Assembly: GCF_000332175.1 (NCBI RefSeq)
Contig: NZ_KB235914.1
Coordinates: forward strand, 875,966 to 939,965
Reading direction: 5' to 3'
Origin: Pseudanabaena sp. PCC 6802
GTDB taxonomy: Bacteria; Cyanobacteriota; Cyanobacteriia; Pseudanabaenales; Pseudanabaenaceae
DNA length: 64,000 nucleotides
The notes beneath the pieces are model-generated. The model ran no database searches and had not been told where the DNA came from. It was given only the letters and a program-made list of their open reading frames with translations. Both the position numbers and the translations under genes were made by a program. Shown here one piece after another: positions 35,416 through 43,439 of this stretch (its first letter is position 1; each line of letters begins with the position of its first letter).

Positions 35416-36837
35416 ATGTTTCCTCTGCTGCCCACCCCCATTGCCCAAATAGCACCGGCAACAACTCCTTTACCCTCAACATTAACAACACCAACACCAC
35501 TTTTGCCAAAGGGGTACATACAGCAAACCCACGAGATTAGGGAGCTGCCAGGCAAACTAAATGAGGTATTGGTATTCAATAGTAATAGTCCTGAAGTAGT
35601 CCAGTCAGATGGGATCTTACTTTCGACATTCCCGCCCTCCGGCAAGTTATATGCCTCGGCACATCTCGATCGGTCTTTTTCCAAGCGCTTCGATCTATTC
35701 ACCCATCACATCGCCAGGCCGATCGACGGGCGCACCATATATCAGGGCGTAATTGTCTACAATCCCAATTCAGAGACTGTCAAACTTGATGTTTTGCAAG
35801 CCGTAAGCTACCTCACGAATCCTGATGCTCCTTTTATCGATCTACCGCCTCAGGTGGAAAATCCATACGGTAGGGTGTACTCAGGCCCCGGTTCGCGCCT
35901 TACTCAAGATATATTGCGCGGCGTGAATCAACTTGGCTTCCCCTCTCAAATTTTGATTCCCCCCAATCAGAGCCGTATGTTGTTGAACTTACCGATCGCC
36001 AACGGCACGGCACGGTCTACTTATATGCGCCTGCATAGCGATCGCCCCGTTTATATGGCGAATTTAGCCATGCAACCCCCTTCAGGCCGCTTACCCGAAT
36101 TGGCACAATGGGAAGAGTTACTGAGAATTGGTAGATTGGCTACACCCCGCGATCGCATACCTACAGAACCAGACAAAATTGAAGCAACGCTGAAAGCGCG
36201 CCTGCGGAAAATATACGGTCGAGTCGCAGGGGTTGCTCAAGGTTCAGAATGGCAGGGAGAAATTACCGATCCGCCCAATGGAAAAAGTCTGACAATTCCA
36301 CAACGAGGTCAAGCGCTTAGCTATCCGCTCAGTTCGGTGATATTGGGAACGCTCAACACCGGGCAGGTGCAGAGCGCGCCGATGGTGGTGCGCTACCCAG
36401 ATACAGCCTATCGCGCTCATGGCAATTACGGCGTGCGCTACAACCTCACCATACCTTTAGAGAACAATACGAAGCAGGCGCAGACAGTTATTCTAGCTAT
36501 CCAAACTCCGCTCAAACACGAAAGAGGTAAGAATGTCTTGTGGTTTTACGAGCCGCCCGGACAGGTGTTTTTTCGAGGCACGGTGCAGGTGAGTTTCAAA
36601 GACGATCGCGGCGTACCCCAAAAACGTTATTTTCATTTAGTACAGCGCCAAGGGGAGCAGGGGCAACCATTGATGACATTGAATATGCCACCTGGCGATC
36701 GCCGCTTGGTAGGCGTGAGTTTTCTCTACCCTCCTGATGCTACACCACCCCAGGCCTTGACGATTAGAACCCTGGAGTCATCCTCTCAGCTATCCGCCAA
36801 TCGCTCGGTGAACTGGCGATCGAACCCCATCCGATGA
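35416..36837 (+). CDS. DUF3370-family protein
   Basis: A 473-residue cyanobacterial protein whose features match DUF3370: a short hydrophobic N-terminus ending PIAQIAP, then EIRELPGKLNEVLVFNSNSPE, here quoted as REVRPLPG-like RELPGKLNEVLVFNSNSPE, GILLSTFPPSGKLY, DLFTHHIARP and GPGSRLTQD. It is probably exported to the periplasm. Function is unknown. The downstream GST gene overlaps its stop by 4 bases (ATGA), so the two are translationally coupled. An upstream frame has a hydrophobic stretch, but family members start with a similar short sequence, so no frameshift is inferred. Confidence 0.85.
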   Translation: MFPLLPTPIAQIAPATTPLPSTLTTPTPLLPKGYIQQTHEIRELPGKLNEVLVFNSNSPEVVQSDGILLSTFPPSGKLYASAHLDRSFSKRFDLFTHHIARPIDGRTIYQGVIVYNPNSETVKLDVLQAVSYLTNPDAPFIDLPPQVENPYGRVYSGPGSRLTQDILRGVNQLGFPSQILIPPNQSRMLLNLPIANGTARSTYMRLHSDRPVYMANLAMQPPSGRLPELAQWEELLRIGRLATPRDRIPTEPDKIEATLKARLRKIYGRVAGVAQGSEWQGEITDPPNGKSLTIPQRGQALSYPLSSVILGTLNTGQVQSAPMVVRYPDTAYRAHGNYGVRYNLTIPLENNTKQAQTVILAIQTPLKHERGKNVLWFYEPPGQVFFRGTVQVSFKDDRGVPQKRYFHLVQRQGEQGQPLMTLNMPPGDRRLVGVSFLYPPDATPPQALTIRTLESSSQLSANRSVNWRSNPIR

Positions 36838-37511
36838 ATTTTCCCATTCTCTATTCCTTTAACCGTTGCCCCTATGCGATTCGCGCCCGCATGGCACTTG
36901 CCTATGCTGGAATTACCTGCGAGCTGCGGGAAGTGGCTTTGAGAAATAAGCCCGCAGAGATGCTCGCCATTTCCCCCAAAGGGACGACACCCGTGCTGCA
37001 ACTGTTAGACGGTCAGGTCTTGGAAGAAAGCCTGGATATTATGTACTGGGCGATAGAGCAACACGATCCAGCAGGCTGGCAGGGACAATCGGGATTAAAC
37101 TCAGAGCTAGGTCAGAACCTTATTACGGCCAACGATCGCTTGTTTAAGCCCTACCTCGATCGCTACAAATATGCCGTACGCTTTCCCGAACAACCGCAGG
37201 AAGTGTATCGAGGACAGGCGGAAATCTACTTGCAAAATTTGGACGATCTGTTGCGATCGCATCAATTTTTGATAAGCGATCTCATGACTATGGCTGACGT
37301 GGCAATATTCCCATTTGTGCGACAGTTTGCCCATGTCGATCTGGAATGGTTCTACAGCACAACCTACAAGCATCTCCAGGCATGGTTAACGTGGCATGAA
37401 AGCAGCACTCTCTTTCTACATGTTATGCAAAAAAGACCTGCCTGGCGGCTCGGGCAGCCAATTACCTTACAGTCACCACTGCCGCCGCAAAATGTATTGG
37501 TTACCCAGTAA
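36834..37511 (+). CDS. Glutathione S-transferase-like protein
   Basis: A 225-residue GST-fold protein. The N-terminal thioredoxin domain has the active-site CPYA motif with Cys12 (FNRCPYAIRARM), GTTPVLQLLDGQVLEES and the glutathione-binding turn. The helical C-terminal domain includes LMTMADVAIFPFVRQF. The Cys-type site is like the omega/beta-class or YibF/StarD group, which act as thiol transferases or dehydratases rather than classical conjugating enzymes. It overlaps the DUF3370 gene by 4 bases. Confidence 0.85.
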   Translation: MNFPILYSFNRCPYAIRARMALAYAGITCELREVALRNKPAEMLAISPKGTTPVLQLLDGQVLEESLDIMYWAIEQHDPAGWQGQSGLNSELGQNLITANDRLFKPYLDRYKYAVRFPEQPQEVYRGQAEIYLQNLDDLLRSHQFLISDLMTMADVAIFPFVRQFAHVDLEWFYSTTYKHLQAWLTWHESSTLFLHVMQKRPAWRLGQPITLQSPLPPQNVLVTQ

Positions 37512-37544
37512 GCTATATTGGGATAGTTTTTGCAGGTAACGCGG

Positions 37545-38306
37545 ATGGATAGTCAAGAACTTCAACACGCTCAAACTGAAAGCAAGCGAGAAGATACAGA
37601 GCAAATTGTGGTAGCAGCTTTCTATCACTTTACGTCTCTACCTGACTATCAAGACATGCGATCGCCTCTGAAATCTTTCTGTCAGTCGCACCACCTCAAA
37701 GGGACAATTCTGCTGGCGAGTGAAGGCATTAATTCTACAATCGCTGGCAGTCGTTCCGGCATTGATGCCTTGCTTGCCCATCTGCGTTCTGACCCGCGCC
37801 TGCAAACCTTAGAGCATAAAGAATCCTACTGCGATCGGATGCCTTTTCAGCGCCTGAAAGTAAGGTTAAAAAAAGAAATCGTCACGCTTGGGGTTGCAGG
37901 CATCGATCCGACTCAAACCGTTGGCAAGTACGTCGAGCCAAAGGACTGGAACGCGCTCATTTCCGATCCGAGCGTAGTTGTAATTGATACGCGCAACCAA
38001 TACGAAGTTGAGATAGGTACGTTCGATCGCGCGATCGATCCCCATCTTGATGCCTTTGGCGAATTTCCCAATTTCGTGCAACAGAATCTTCACCCCGACA
38101 AACATCAAAAAGTGGCGATGTTCTGCACGGGCGGGATTCGCTGCGAGAAAGCCAGCGCTTACATGCTCGAACAAGGCTTTAAGGAGGTTTACCACCTCAA
38201 AGGCGGGATTCTCAAATATCTCGAAGAGATTCCTCCCTCAGAGAGTCTCTGGCAAGGCGAATGCTTTGTGTTTGACGAACGCATTAGCGTCAATCGTCAT
38301 TCATGA
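37545..38306 (+). CDS. trhO: tRNA uridine-34 hydroxylase (rhodanese-domain TrhO)
   Basis: A 253-residue protein of the TrhO/YceA family, which makes 5-hydroxyuridine at tRNA position 34 using O2. It has the N-terminal UPF0176 domain ([16 protein letters not shown]) and a rhodanese domain with the catalytic loop [11 protein letters not shown], Cys194. The ATG at 37545 is preferred over a TTG 15 bases upstream because an AGGT-like ribosome-binding site sits 9 bases before it. The gene is on the same strand as the GST, 33 bases after its stop. Confidence 0.9.
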   Translation: MDSQELQHAQTESKREDTEQIVVAAFYHFTSLPDYQDMRSPLKSFCQSHHLKGTILLASEGINSTIAGSRSGIDALLAHLRSDPRLQTLEHKESYCDRMPFQRLKVRLKKEIVTLGVAGIDPTQTVGKYVEPKDWNALISDPSVVVIDTRNQYEVEIGTFDRAIDPHLDAFGEFPNFVQQNLHPDKHQKVAMFCTGGIRCEKASAYMLEQGFKEVYHLKGGILKYLEEIPPSESLWQGECFVFDERISVNRHS

Positions 38307-38337
38307 ATTTACTGCTGTTAATTCTTTGATTTAGTAG

Positions 38338-38544
38338 TTAACTTTTCGCCTGATGCAGTTTCTGAAGAATAGCAGCCTGGATTTTCGCATCGAAGTCAGG
38401 ATCTCCTACTTTAGTAATGATTCCAGAAGTGCGTCGTCTGCGTCGCTCTAAATATGCCTGTAATGCGTCTTCATCATTCCGATGATTGAGGAAATACCGC
38501 TTTAGCTCTAGATCTGACATAGCAGCATAATCAACCTGACTCAT
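38338..38544 (-). CDS. DUF6887-family small protein
   Basis: A 68-residue conserved cyanobacterial protein starting MSQVDYAAMSDLELKRYFL, with a helical NHRNDEDALQAYLERRRRR segment that fits DUF6887. These short proteins often pair with a DUF6888 partner upstream. Here only a 25-codon remnant of a partner-like frame is seen, ending EIEIEITPDGEVF just before the start and overlapping its ATG. Function is unknown. Confidence 0.7.
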   Translation of the reverse strand: MSQVDYAAMSDLELKRYFLNHRNDEDALQAYLERRRRRTSGIITKVGDPDFDAKIQAAILQKLHQAKS

Positions 38545-38619
38545 CAAAACACCTCCCCATCTGGAGTAATTTCGATCTCTATCTCTTCATTATACCCTGC
38601 TAGTATAAGCTGTAGCTCG

Positions 38620-39018
38620 CTAGCTCACTAAACGATTGAGATAGCGTTCGACTAAAATAATGGCGACAATATCGTCAACAGGGCGGCTGGGAGATCGCAT
38701 GCCCAAAGGTACTAGCTTCATAATCCCCTTGGGTGGGTAAAGCTCCCAATAACGCTGGCGAGCTTCCTGACTGCTATGGCTCTCATCTACTGTAACTACC
38801 AATAGATTGGGAAAATTCTCTTTCAGTTTGGCTTGCCATTGCTTAGAAGTAGTTAGATTGCCCATCACCAAAAGCGAGATGGGATACTTGCCGAGCAGAT
38901 CTTGAATTTGAGCGATCGCCTCGCTACTGGGCACGACGGCCAGAAACTGCCGTTGGCGATCGAGTCCAATTACCGCTACACCACACTTATCTTTGCCGGG
39001 ATCGAATCCTAGTAGCAC
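38620..39018 (-). CDS. YqgF/RuvX-like resolvase-fold protein
   Basis: A 132-residue RNase H-fold protein with an N-terminal LLGFDPGKDKCGVAV strand like the pre-16S rRNase YqgF/RuvX family, and later LLVMGNLTTSKQW, VDESHSSQEARQRYW and PVDDIVAIILVERYL. The spacing of Asp7, Glu in VDES and Asp in VDDIVA fits the catalytic acidic set. It starts 2 bases after the gshB stop, so it is cotranscribed with it. Whether it is the essential YqgF or a diverged paralogue cannot be told without the other copy. Confidence 0.75.
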   Translation of the reverse strand: MLLGFDPGKDKCGVAVIGLDRQRQFLAVVPSSEAIAQIQDLLGKYPISLLVMGNLTTSKQWQAKLKENFPNLLVVTVDESHSSQEARQRYWELYPPKGIMKLVPLGMRSPSRPVDDIVAIILVERYLNRLVS

Positions 39019-39020
39019 TA

Positions 39021-39986
39021 CTACCTAACCTTTGCTTCTAGCCACTTAATTACTATCTCTCCTAAATTCAATCCATGCAGGCGATCGATCTCGCGGACAC
39101 CAGTGGGACTGGTGACATTCACTTCCGTAAGATAGCCACCAATGACATCAATTCCCACAAACATCAAGCCGTCTCGCTGTAATGTGGGAGCTAATTGAGT
39201 GCAAATCTGACGTTCTCTTTCCGTAATTTCGGTTTGAGCAACGCTGCCACCCGCTGCCATATTACCGCGAAACTCCCCACCACTGGGAATGCGATTGACA
39301 GCTCCAATCGGTTCGCCATCCAGCAGAATGATGCGTTTATCTCCTGCTTGAGCGTCGGGCAGGTAAACCTGCACCATCACGGGGGTTTTACCGAAATTCG
39401 TGCTAATTTCGATCATAGAGTTGAAATTGCGATCGCTCGGCTCCAGAAACAAAATCCCCTCACCACCCTTACCGCCCAGGGGCTTAAGCACCGCCTTACC
39501 CTTGTCAATGACAAATCTACGAATAAGTTCTTTATCGCTGGAAACGATAGTCTCTGGCATGGCAGCGCCAAATCTCAGACCGTATAACTTCTCATTGGCA
39601 TTGCGAATCCCTGCGGGGGAGTTAACTACAAGCGTGCGCTGCGGATCGATATAGTCGAGAATATATGTAGTGTAGAGATATTCCGTCGTGACGGGTGGAT
39701 CGGGTCGCATCCACACCACCTGCATATTTTCTAGCGGTTGCAACTCGCTGTTCCGCAGTTCGTACCAGGGATTAGGAGCTTGCCACTTCCCATCTACCAG
39801 TTTGACGGGATGCACGATCGCAGGCTGCAACCAACCCCAAGCCTTACTATTAATAATACTCAACGCTGTCATCTCTGCAATCCAGACCTCATGACCAAAG
39901 CGACAAGCTGCTTCCATTAACGCCACGCTGGTATCGTGCGTGGGGTCGAGTTTAGCGATCGGATCGATGATAAAGGCTAATTTCAT
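39021..39986 (-). CDS. gshB: Glutathione synthetase
   Basis: A 321-residue ATP-grasp ligase that joins gamma-glutamylcysteine and glycine to make glutathione. It has the GshB-specific start KLAFIIDPIAKLDPTHDTSVAL (quoted in part: IIDPIAKLDPTHDTSVAL), then the ATP-grasp lysine KPLGGKGGEGI and the late EVNVTSPTGVREI motif. Length matches the family. It follows the RHH/membrane module and grxC on the same strand; gshB and grxC are commonly adjacent in cyanobacteria and form a thiol-redox unit. Confidence 0.96.
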   Translation of the reverse strand: MKLAFIIDPIAKLDPTHDTSVALMEAACRFGHEVWIAEMTALSIINSKAWGWLQPAIVHPVKLVDGKWQAPNPWYELRNSELQPLENMQVVWMRPDPPVTTEYLYTTYILDYIDPQRTLVVNSPAGIRNANEKLYGLRFGAAMPETIVSSDKELIRRFVIDKGKAVLKPLGGKGGEGILFLEPSDRNFNSMIEISTNFGKTPVMVQVYLPDAQAGDKRIILLDGEPIGAVNRIPSGGEFRGNMAAGGSVAQTEITERERQICTQLAPTLQRDGLMFVGIDVIGGYLTEVNVTSPTGVREIDRLHGLNLGEIVIKWLEAKVR

Positions 39987-40039
39987 GCTTACAGATTGAT
40001 GAATTTTACACCAGAGTTTTGAGAGACTGAGGAAACATA

Positions 40040-40402
40040 TTAATTTCCCTTACTCCCAAAGTAAAAACCGAGGGCACTGCTTGCTAGGGTCACCAGTGAA
40101 GTCCAAACTAAAGTTATAAGTTCTCTATTTGTAACATCATCTTTATTGAGGGCAATATATACTGCTATTCCTATAAGGCTACCGCCAAGCAGTAATAGCA
40201 ATCCCATTGCTAATCTAGCTCTTGTCTTTTCTTGGGACTCTTCTAATACAAAAGGGGGACGTTTATTTTCAATGACTTCATTTTGTCTACCTTCATCAAG
40301 ATCGACAGTTTCAGGAGTTAGTTGCACATCGGGGGCTTGATTTTGGCTACTTTCATCAAGATCGACAGTGTCACCCTTTGTTTGACTGGGAAACTCTTGC
40401 AT
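40040..40402 (-). CDS. Small membrane protein of an RHH-linked two-gene module
   Basis: A 120-residue protein. The N-terminal half is acidic and contains an imperfect internal repeat (TVDLDESSQNQ and TVDLDEGRQNE). It is followed by two hydrophobic helices (AMGLLLLLGGSLIGIAVYIAL and LVWTSLVTLASSALGFYFGS, each up to about 20 residues). GFYFGS near the end is a recurring tail in small membrane proteins paired with ribbon-helix-helix genes. It starts 3 bases after the RHH stop, so the pair is one unit. No function is known. Confidence 0.65.
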   Translation of the reverse strand: MQEFPSQTKGDTVDLDESSQNQAPDVQLTPETVDLDEGRQNEVIENKRPPFVLEESQEKTRARLAMGLLLLLGGSLIGIAVYIALNKDDVTNRELITLVWTSLVTLASSALGFYFGSKGN

Positions 40403-40405
40403 CAC

Positions 40406-40666
40406 CTAAAAAAAAATAACTTCCTGAATAGAACTATCTGTATTCTTAATCATGATTTTCTTGCCTGCCCTAATCTGACTTTTAATAAAATCTTCCGTTA
40501 CTATCGCTTTGCGCAAGGCATCAGCAGCTTTTATTCCCTGTTTGGAAGCTAAACGCTGTAGTATGGCATACTCTTCACCTGATAAAGTAACAGAAATCTT
40601 AACGGGCTGTAGATCTTCAGCCAGTTCTTGCAGTTTATCGTTCAGTTCTTTTTTTACACTTCGCAT
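40406..40666 (-). CDS. Ribbon-helix-helix (CopG-like) protein
   Basis: An 86-residue protein with a ribbon-helix-helix fold: VKISVTLSGEEYAILQRLA, KQGIKAADALRKAIV (beta strand then two helices), and the C-terminal GKKIMIKNTDSSIQEVIFF strand pair seen in the widespread RHH family. The ATG at 40666 is preferred over one 36 bases upstream because it fits the family length. It probably binds DNA as a dimer. It lies directly between grxC and a small membrane protein gene. Confidence 0.7.
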   Translation of the reverse strand: MRSVKKELNDKLQELAEDLQPVKISVTLSGEEYAILQRLASKQGIKAADALRKAIVTEDFIKSQIRAGKKIMIKNTDSSIQEVIFF

Positions 40667-40712
40667 AGTTTTTACTGCAATTGTGTTAATCCCTGCTAAC
40701 AATATTAATGGG

Positions 40713-40970
40713 TCAAGCTAGTAATTGGTCTAGTTTGCCCTCGGCATCGAGATCGTATAGGGAATCGCAGCCACCTATGTGGCGATCGTTGATAAATATT
40801 TGCGGTACGGAGCGCCTGCCATCAGATCCTCTTTCTACCATGGCATCCCGAGCAGCTTCATCGCCGTCGATCGCGTATTCAATATATTGCACTCCTTTTT
40901 TATCTAATAAATGTTTAGCGCGAATGCAAAACGGACAGAAGCGCCAGGTGTAAATCTCTACTTTTGCCAT
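40713..40970 (-). CDS. grxC: Glutaredoxin 3
   Basis: An 85-residue glutaredoxin with the dithiol active site CPFC (Cys12, Cys15) and the conserved TVPQIFI-like SVPQIFINDRHIGGCDSL segment that binds glutathione. It reduces disulfides using glutathione. It heads a minus-strand unit with the RHH gene, membrane protein gene, gshB and the YqgF-like gene. About 46 bases separate it from the RHH start. Confidence 0.93.
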   Translation of the reverse strand: MAKVEIYTWRFCPFCIRAKHLLDKKGVQYIEYAIDGDEAARDAMVERGSDGRRSVPQIFINDRHIGGCDSLYDLDAEGKLDQLLA

Positions 40971-41059
40971 ATGGTGCTAACAACTATACAAAAATTAATT
41001 TATCTTAATCTTATCAAAGTCCCTCCCTTACTAACTCGACTAGTACACCAAAACAAAAG

Positions 41060-41120
41060 TTTTGGAGGGGGTGGAGGGGGTGAAATCCCCTTCTGGGGGC
41101 TCTGCCCCCATTCCCCCATG
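41060..41120. repeat. Hairpin element with family-related core
   Basis: A GC-rich hairpin reading GGGGTGGAGGGGGTGAAATCCCC, then GGGGGCTCTGCCCCC and CCCCCAT. It is related to the core of families A-C, but its outer ends are not obviously repeated elsewhere in the window. It lies between ftsI (downstream end) and grxC, and may serve as a transcription end for ftsI. Confidence 0.5.
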
Positions 41121-41144
41121 TTGCAAAATTTATGATTTGCAACA

Positions 41145-42992
41145 CTAGTGCGAGTTGGCATCTGGTGCAGGGTTAGTTGAGGTCGATGTCGTAGCAGCAG
41201 GATTGTCAGCAGATGGGCTGGGCTTGGTGAGTAAAGCATCTGAGTTTAGCTCTTGCAGGTGGCTAGGGGGAATCTTATCCGCAACGATAATATCTTCAAT
41301 CACAGCTTTAACGATCGGAGCCGCCACCGTAGAACCAAACGCATCGGCACCTACGGGTTCGTCAATGACTGCAAGCGCTACATATCGTGGTTCTACGGCG
41401 GGAAAAATGCCAACAAAGCTAGTAATTTTGCCGCTGGTATATCCGCCATTATTGGGATTGGCTTTCTGGGCAGTACCAGTCTTGCCCCCAAGGCGATAGC
41501 CTGGAATGCGAGCGGGTTTACCAGTACCCTCCTCTACAACTGCCACCATCATTTCCAGCACCTTAGTCGTCGTAGCGGGAGAAAATATTTGACGCGGTGG
41601 ATTTAGTTTGGGCTGGTAGGCTTCTTCTCCTTCTTCATTAACCACCCCTTTGACAACATGTGGCGTTAATAGCTTGCCACCACTGGCAAGGATACCGTGC
41701 ATTTGCAGTAACTGCACGGGTGTAAGTGAAAAGCCCTGACCAAAAGCAGCGGTAGCGGGTTCAATGACGTAGGTGGTGAACTGCTCCTGGGGTTTGAGCG
41801 TGCTCGGGGTTTCAGCAGGTAAATCGATACCGGATATGTCACCCAAACCAACTCGTTCTAGCCAGCCGTAGTATACCGAGGGTTTCATTTGCTGAATAAT
41901 ATGCACCATGCCAACATTGCTGGAGCGCTGCAGGATTTGACTGATACTTAATGGCCCTACGGCACCTCTTGATTCAAAGTCAAAATTAGCGACGGGCCAA
42001 CCGCCGACTGTCAGCGCGCCTTCATCATTAAAAACCGTGTCGCTTTGAATTGCGCCTGCTTCCAGGGCGATCGCCACGTTAATAGGTTTGAATGTAGAAC
42101 CCGGTTCGTACAAATCCGATACCGCCCAGTTTTTAAATACTTCGTATTTTTCCTTAGGTACTCGATCGAACTGATTGGGATCGTAGGTAGGTTCGGTCAC
42201 TAATGTCCGCAGTTCGCCATTTTTTGCATCCATCACCAGGACGGCACCGCGCTTGGCATTAAATTTTTTCATCTGCGATCGCAGTTCCTGACGTGCCACG
42301 CGCTGAGTTCTGGCATCGATCGTCAACTGCAGCCGCGTGCGATCGACGCGCAATACACCAGCAGGTAAGCTGCTGGGAATTAGTCTGCCTCTGCCATCTT
42401 GAACTACATCGGATGCTTGATCGGTGCGCTCCAGTAGTTTTTCCTGACTGAATTCTACACCTGCTTGTCCGTGATGGTCGATATTGACATAGCCCAACAC
42501 CTCGGCTGCTAGATCTTTGTGGGGATAGAGCCGATGCCGTTGCGGTGCCAGATCGAGCCCATCAATTCTTAAATTAAAAATATTATCGGCAACGTCTTCA
42601 GTGAGCCAACTGTCGATCTTAGTGGTACTGGAGGGCTGAGATAAGAGGGGCAGCAGTTTAGCCGCAGGTTTGTTTAAAACCGGAGCCAGTTTTTCGGCAA
42701 TTTCTTCAGGCTTGAGCTTGTAAAGTTTGGGGTGAGCAAACAGAGTGTAGGCTGGCTTGTCAATAGCCATCACCTCATCATTGCGATCGGTAATCGTGCG
42801 TCTGGGAATGAATGGTCGGAGTTGGAACATCTGCTGCCATTTGGCTTTTTCTAGCAGTTCTGCCGATGTCCATACTTGCAGGTACACTAAGCGCACAATC
42901 AGACCGATCGCTGCCAGTAAGAGGATAAGCCCGACCAGAAGCGTTCTTTGCCTCAGATGGCGTTGCGATCGCAGCGATGTCTGTAATGCCAT
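41145..42992 (-). CDS. ftsI: Penicillin-binding protein 2/3, septal transpeptidase
   Basis: A 615-residue class B PBP with an N-terminal membrane helix (LLVGLILLLAAIGLIVRLVYL, here residues 18-38), the PBP dimerisation domain, and the transpeptidase domain with STFK (Ser299), SSN (357-359) and KTGT (504-507). It makes septal peptidoglycan in the divisome. The C-terminal ~40 residues are Pro/Ser/Thr/Asn-rich, a disordered tail. It stands alone on the minus strand rather than in a dcw cluster, as is usual in cyanobacteria. Confidence 0.95.
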   Translation of the reverse strand: MALQTSLRSQRHLRQRTLLVGLILLLAAIGLIVRLVYLQVWTSAELLEKAKWQQMFQLRPFIPRRTITDRNDEVMAIDKPAYTLFAHPKLYKLKPEEIAEKLAPVLNKPAAKLLPLLSQPSSTTKIDSWLTEDVADNIFNLRIDGLDLAPQRHRLYPHKDLAAEVLGYVNIDHHGQAGVEFSQEKLLERTDQASDVVQDGRGRLIPSSLPAGVLRVDRTRLQLTIDARTQRVARQELRSQMKKFNAKRGAVLVMDAKNGELRTLVTEPTYDPNQFDRVPKEKYEVFKNWAVSDLYEPGSTFKPINVAIALEAGAIQSDTVFNDEGALTVGGWPVANFDFESRGAVGPLSISQILQRSSNVGMVHIIQQMKPSVYYGWLERVGLGDISGIDLPAETPSTLKPQEQFTTYVIEPATAAFGQGFSLTPVQLLQMHGILASGGKLLTPHVVKGVVNEEGEEAYQPKLNPPRQIFSPATTTKVLEMMVAVVEEGTGKPARIPGYRLGGKTGTAQKANPNNGGYTSGKITSFVGIFPAVEPRYVALAVIDEPVGADAFGSTVAAPIVKAVIEDIIVADKIPPSHLQELNSDALLTKPSPSADNPAATTSTSTNPAPDANSH

Positions 42993-43439
42993 GTTCCCAA
43001 AGGATAATAAGCAACAACGGCGCTATCATAACATCCCTGCCAACATTCCGACGAGTCAGCGATCGGCATCTCAGCGGTCAGCTATCCCGAACTTTTCCCG
43101 CTATAGCGGTTTTCACTTGAGAACGGGTTTTATTTTTGGGGTGAAGGGGTGGAACCCCTTCTTGGGGGCAACGCCCCCAAACCCCCTACTCTTTCTGATC
43201 TGAAAACCGCTATATCTTTTCGTGCGAGCCGCGATCTAGATCGCGGCAGTTTCATCCACCAGCCCTCAACACTTGGTCGGCAGTCAATTTCAGACCTGGG
43301 AAGGTTGGAGAAACGATCGCCCGATCGCCCTGAAACTAGGGAGAGGGATAACCAGAGTGGGGACTGCGTCCCTGCGACCTTTATGTGTAAAGGCACATAC
43401 AGGTTAAAAGAGATGATGATTCCGCGTGACAGTCAGCTA
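42993..43439. other. Gene-free region with a family A element and a perfect palindrome
   Basis: A 447-base region upstream of ftsI and downstream of the nucleotidyltransferase gene. It holds family A copy 4 (43102-43214), a 20-bp perfect palindrome GCCGCGATCTAGATCGCGGC (43228-43247), and GGGGACTGCGTCCCTGC-like hairpin sequence near 43361-43378. No coding frame with homology or good start signals was recognised. Confidence 0.55.
43102..43214. repeat. Family A hairpin element, copy 4 (inverted, empty loop)
   Basis: About 113 bp with ends TATAGCGGTTTTCACTTGAG and CTGAAAACCGCTATA, in reverse orientation to the other copies. The hairpin loop GGGGTGGAACCCC is uninterrupted, so this copy shows the family A element without the 44-bp module. 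Confidence 0.8.

Noticed and set aside
35328-35540. A hydrophobic N-terminal frame upstream of the DUF3370 gene, suggesting a frameshifted signal peptide
   Set aside because: DUF3370 proteins begin with a short hydrophobic segment like the one at 35416, so no upstream signal peptide is needed and no frameshift is implied.
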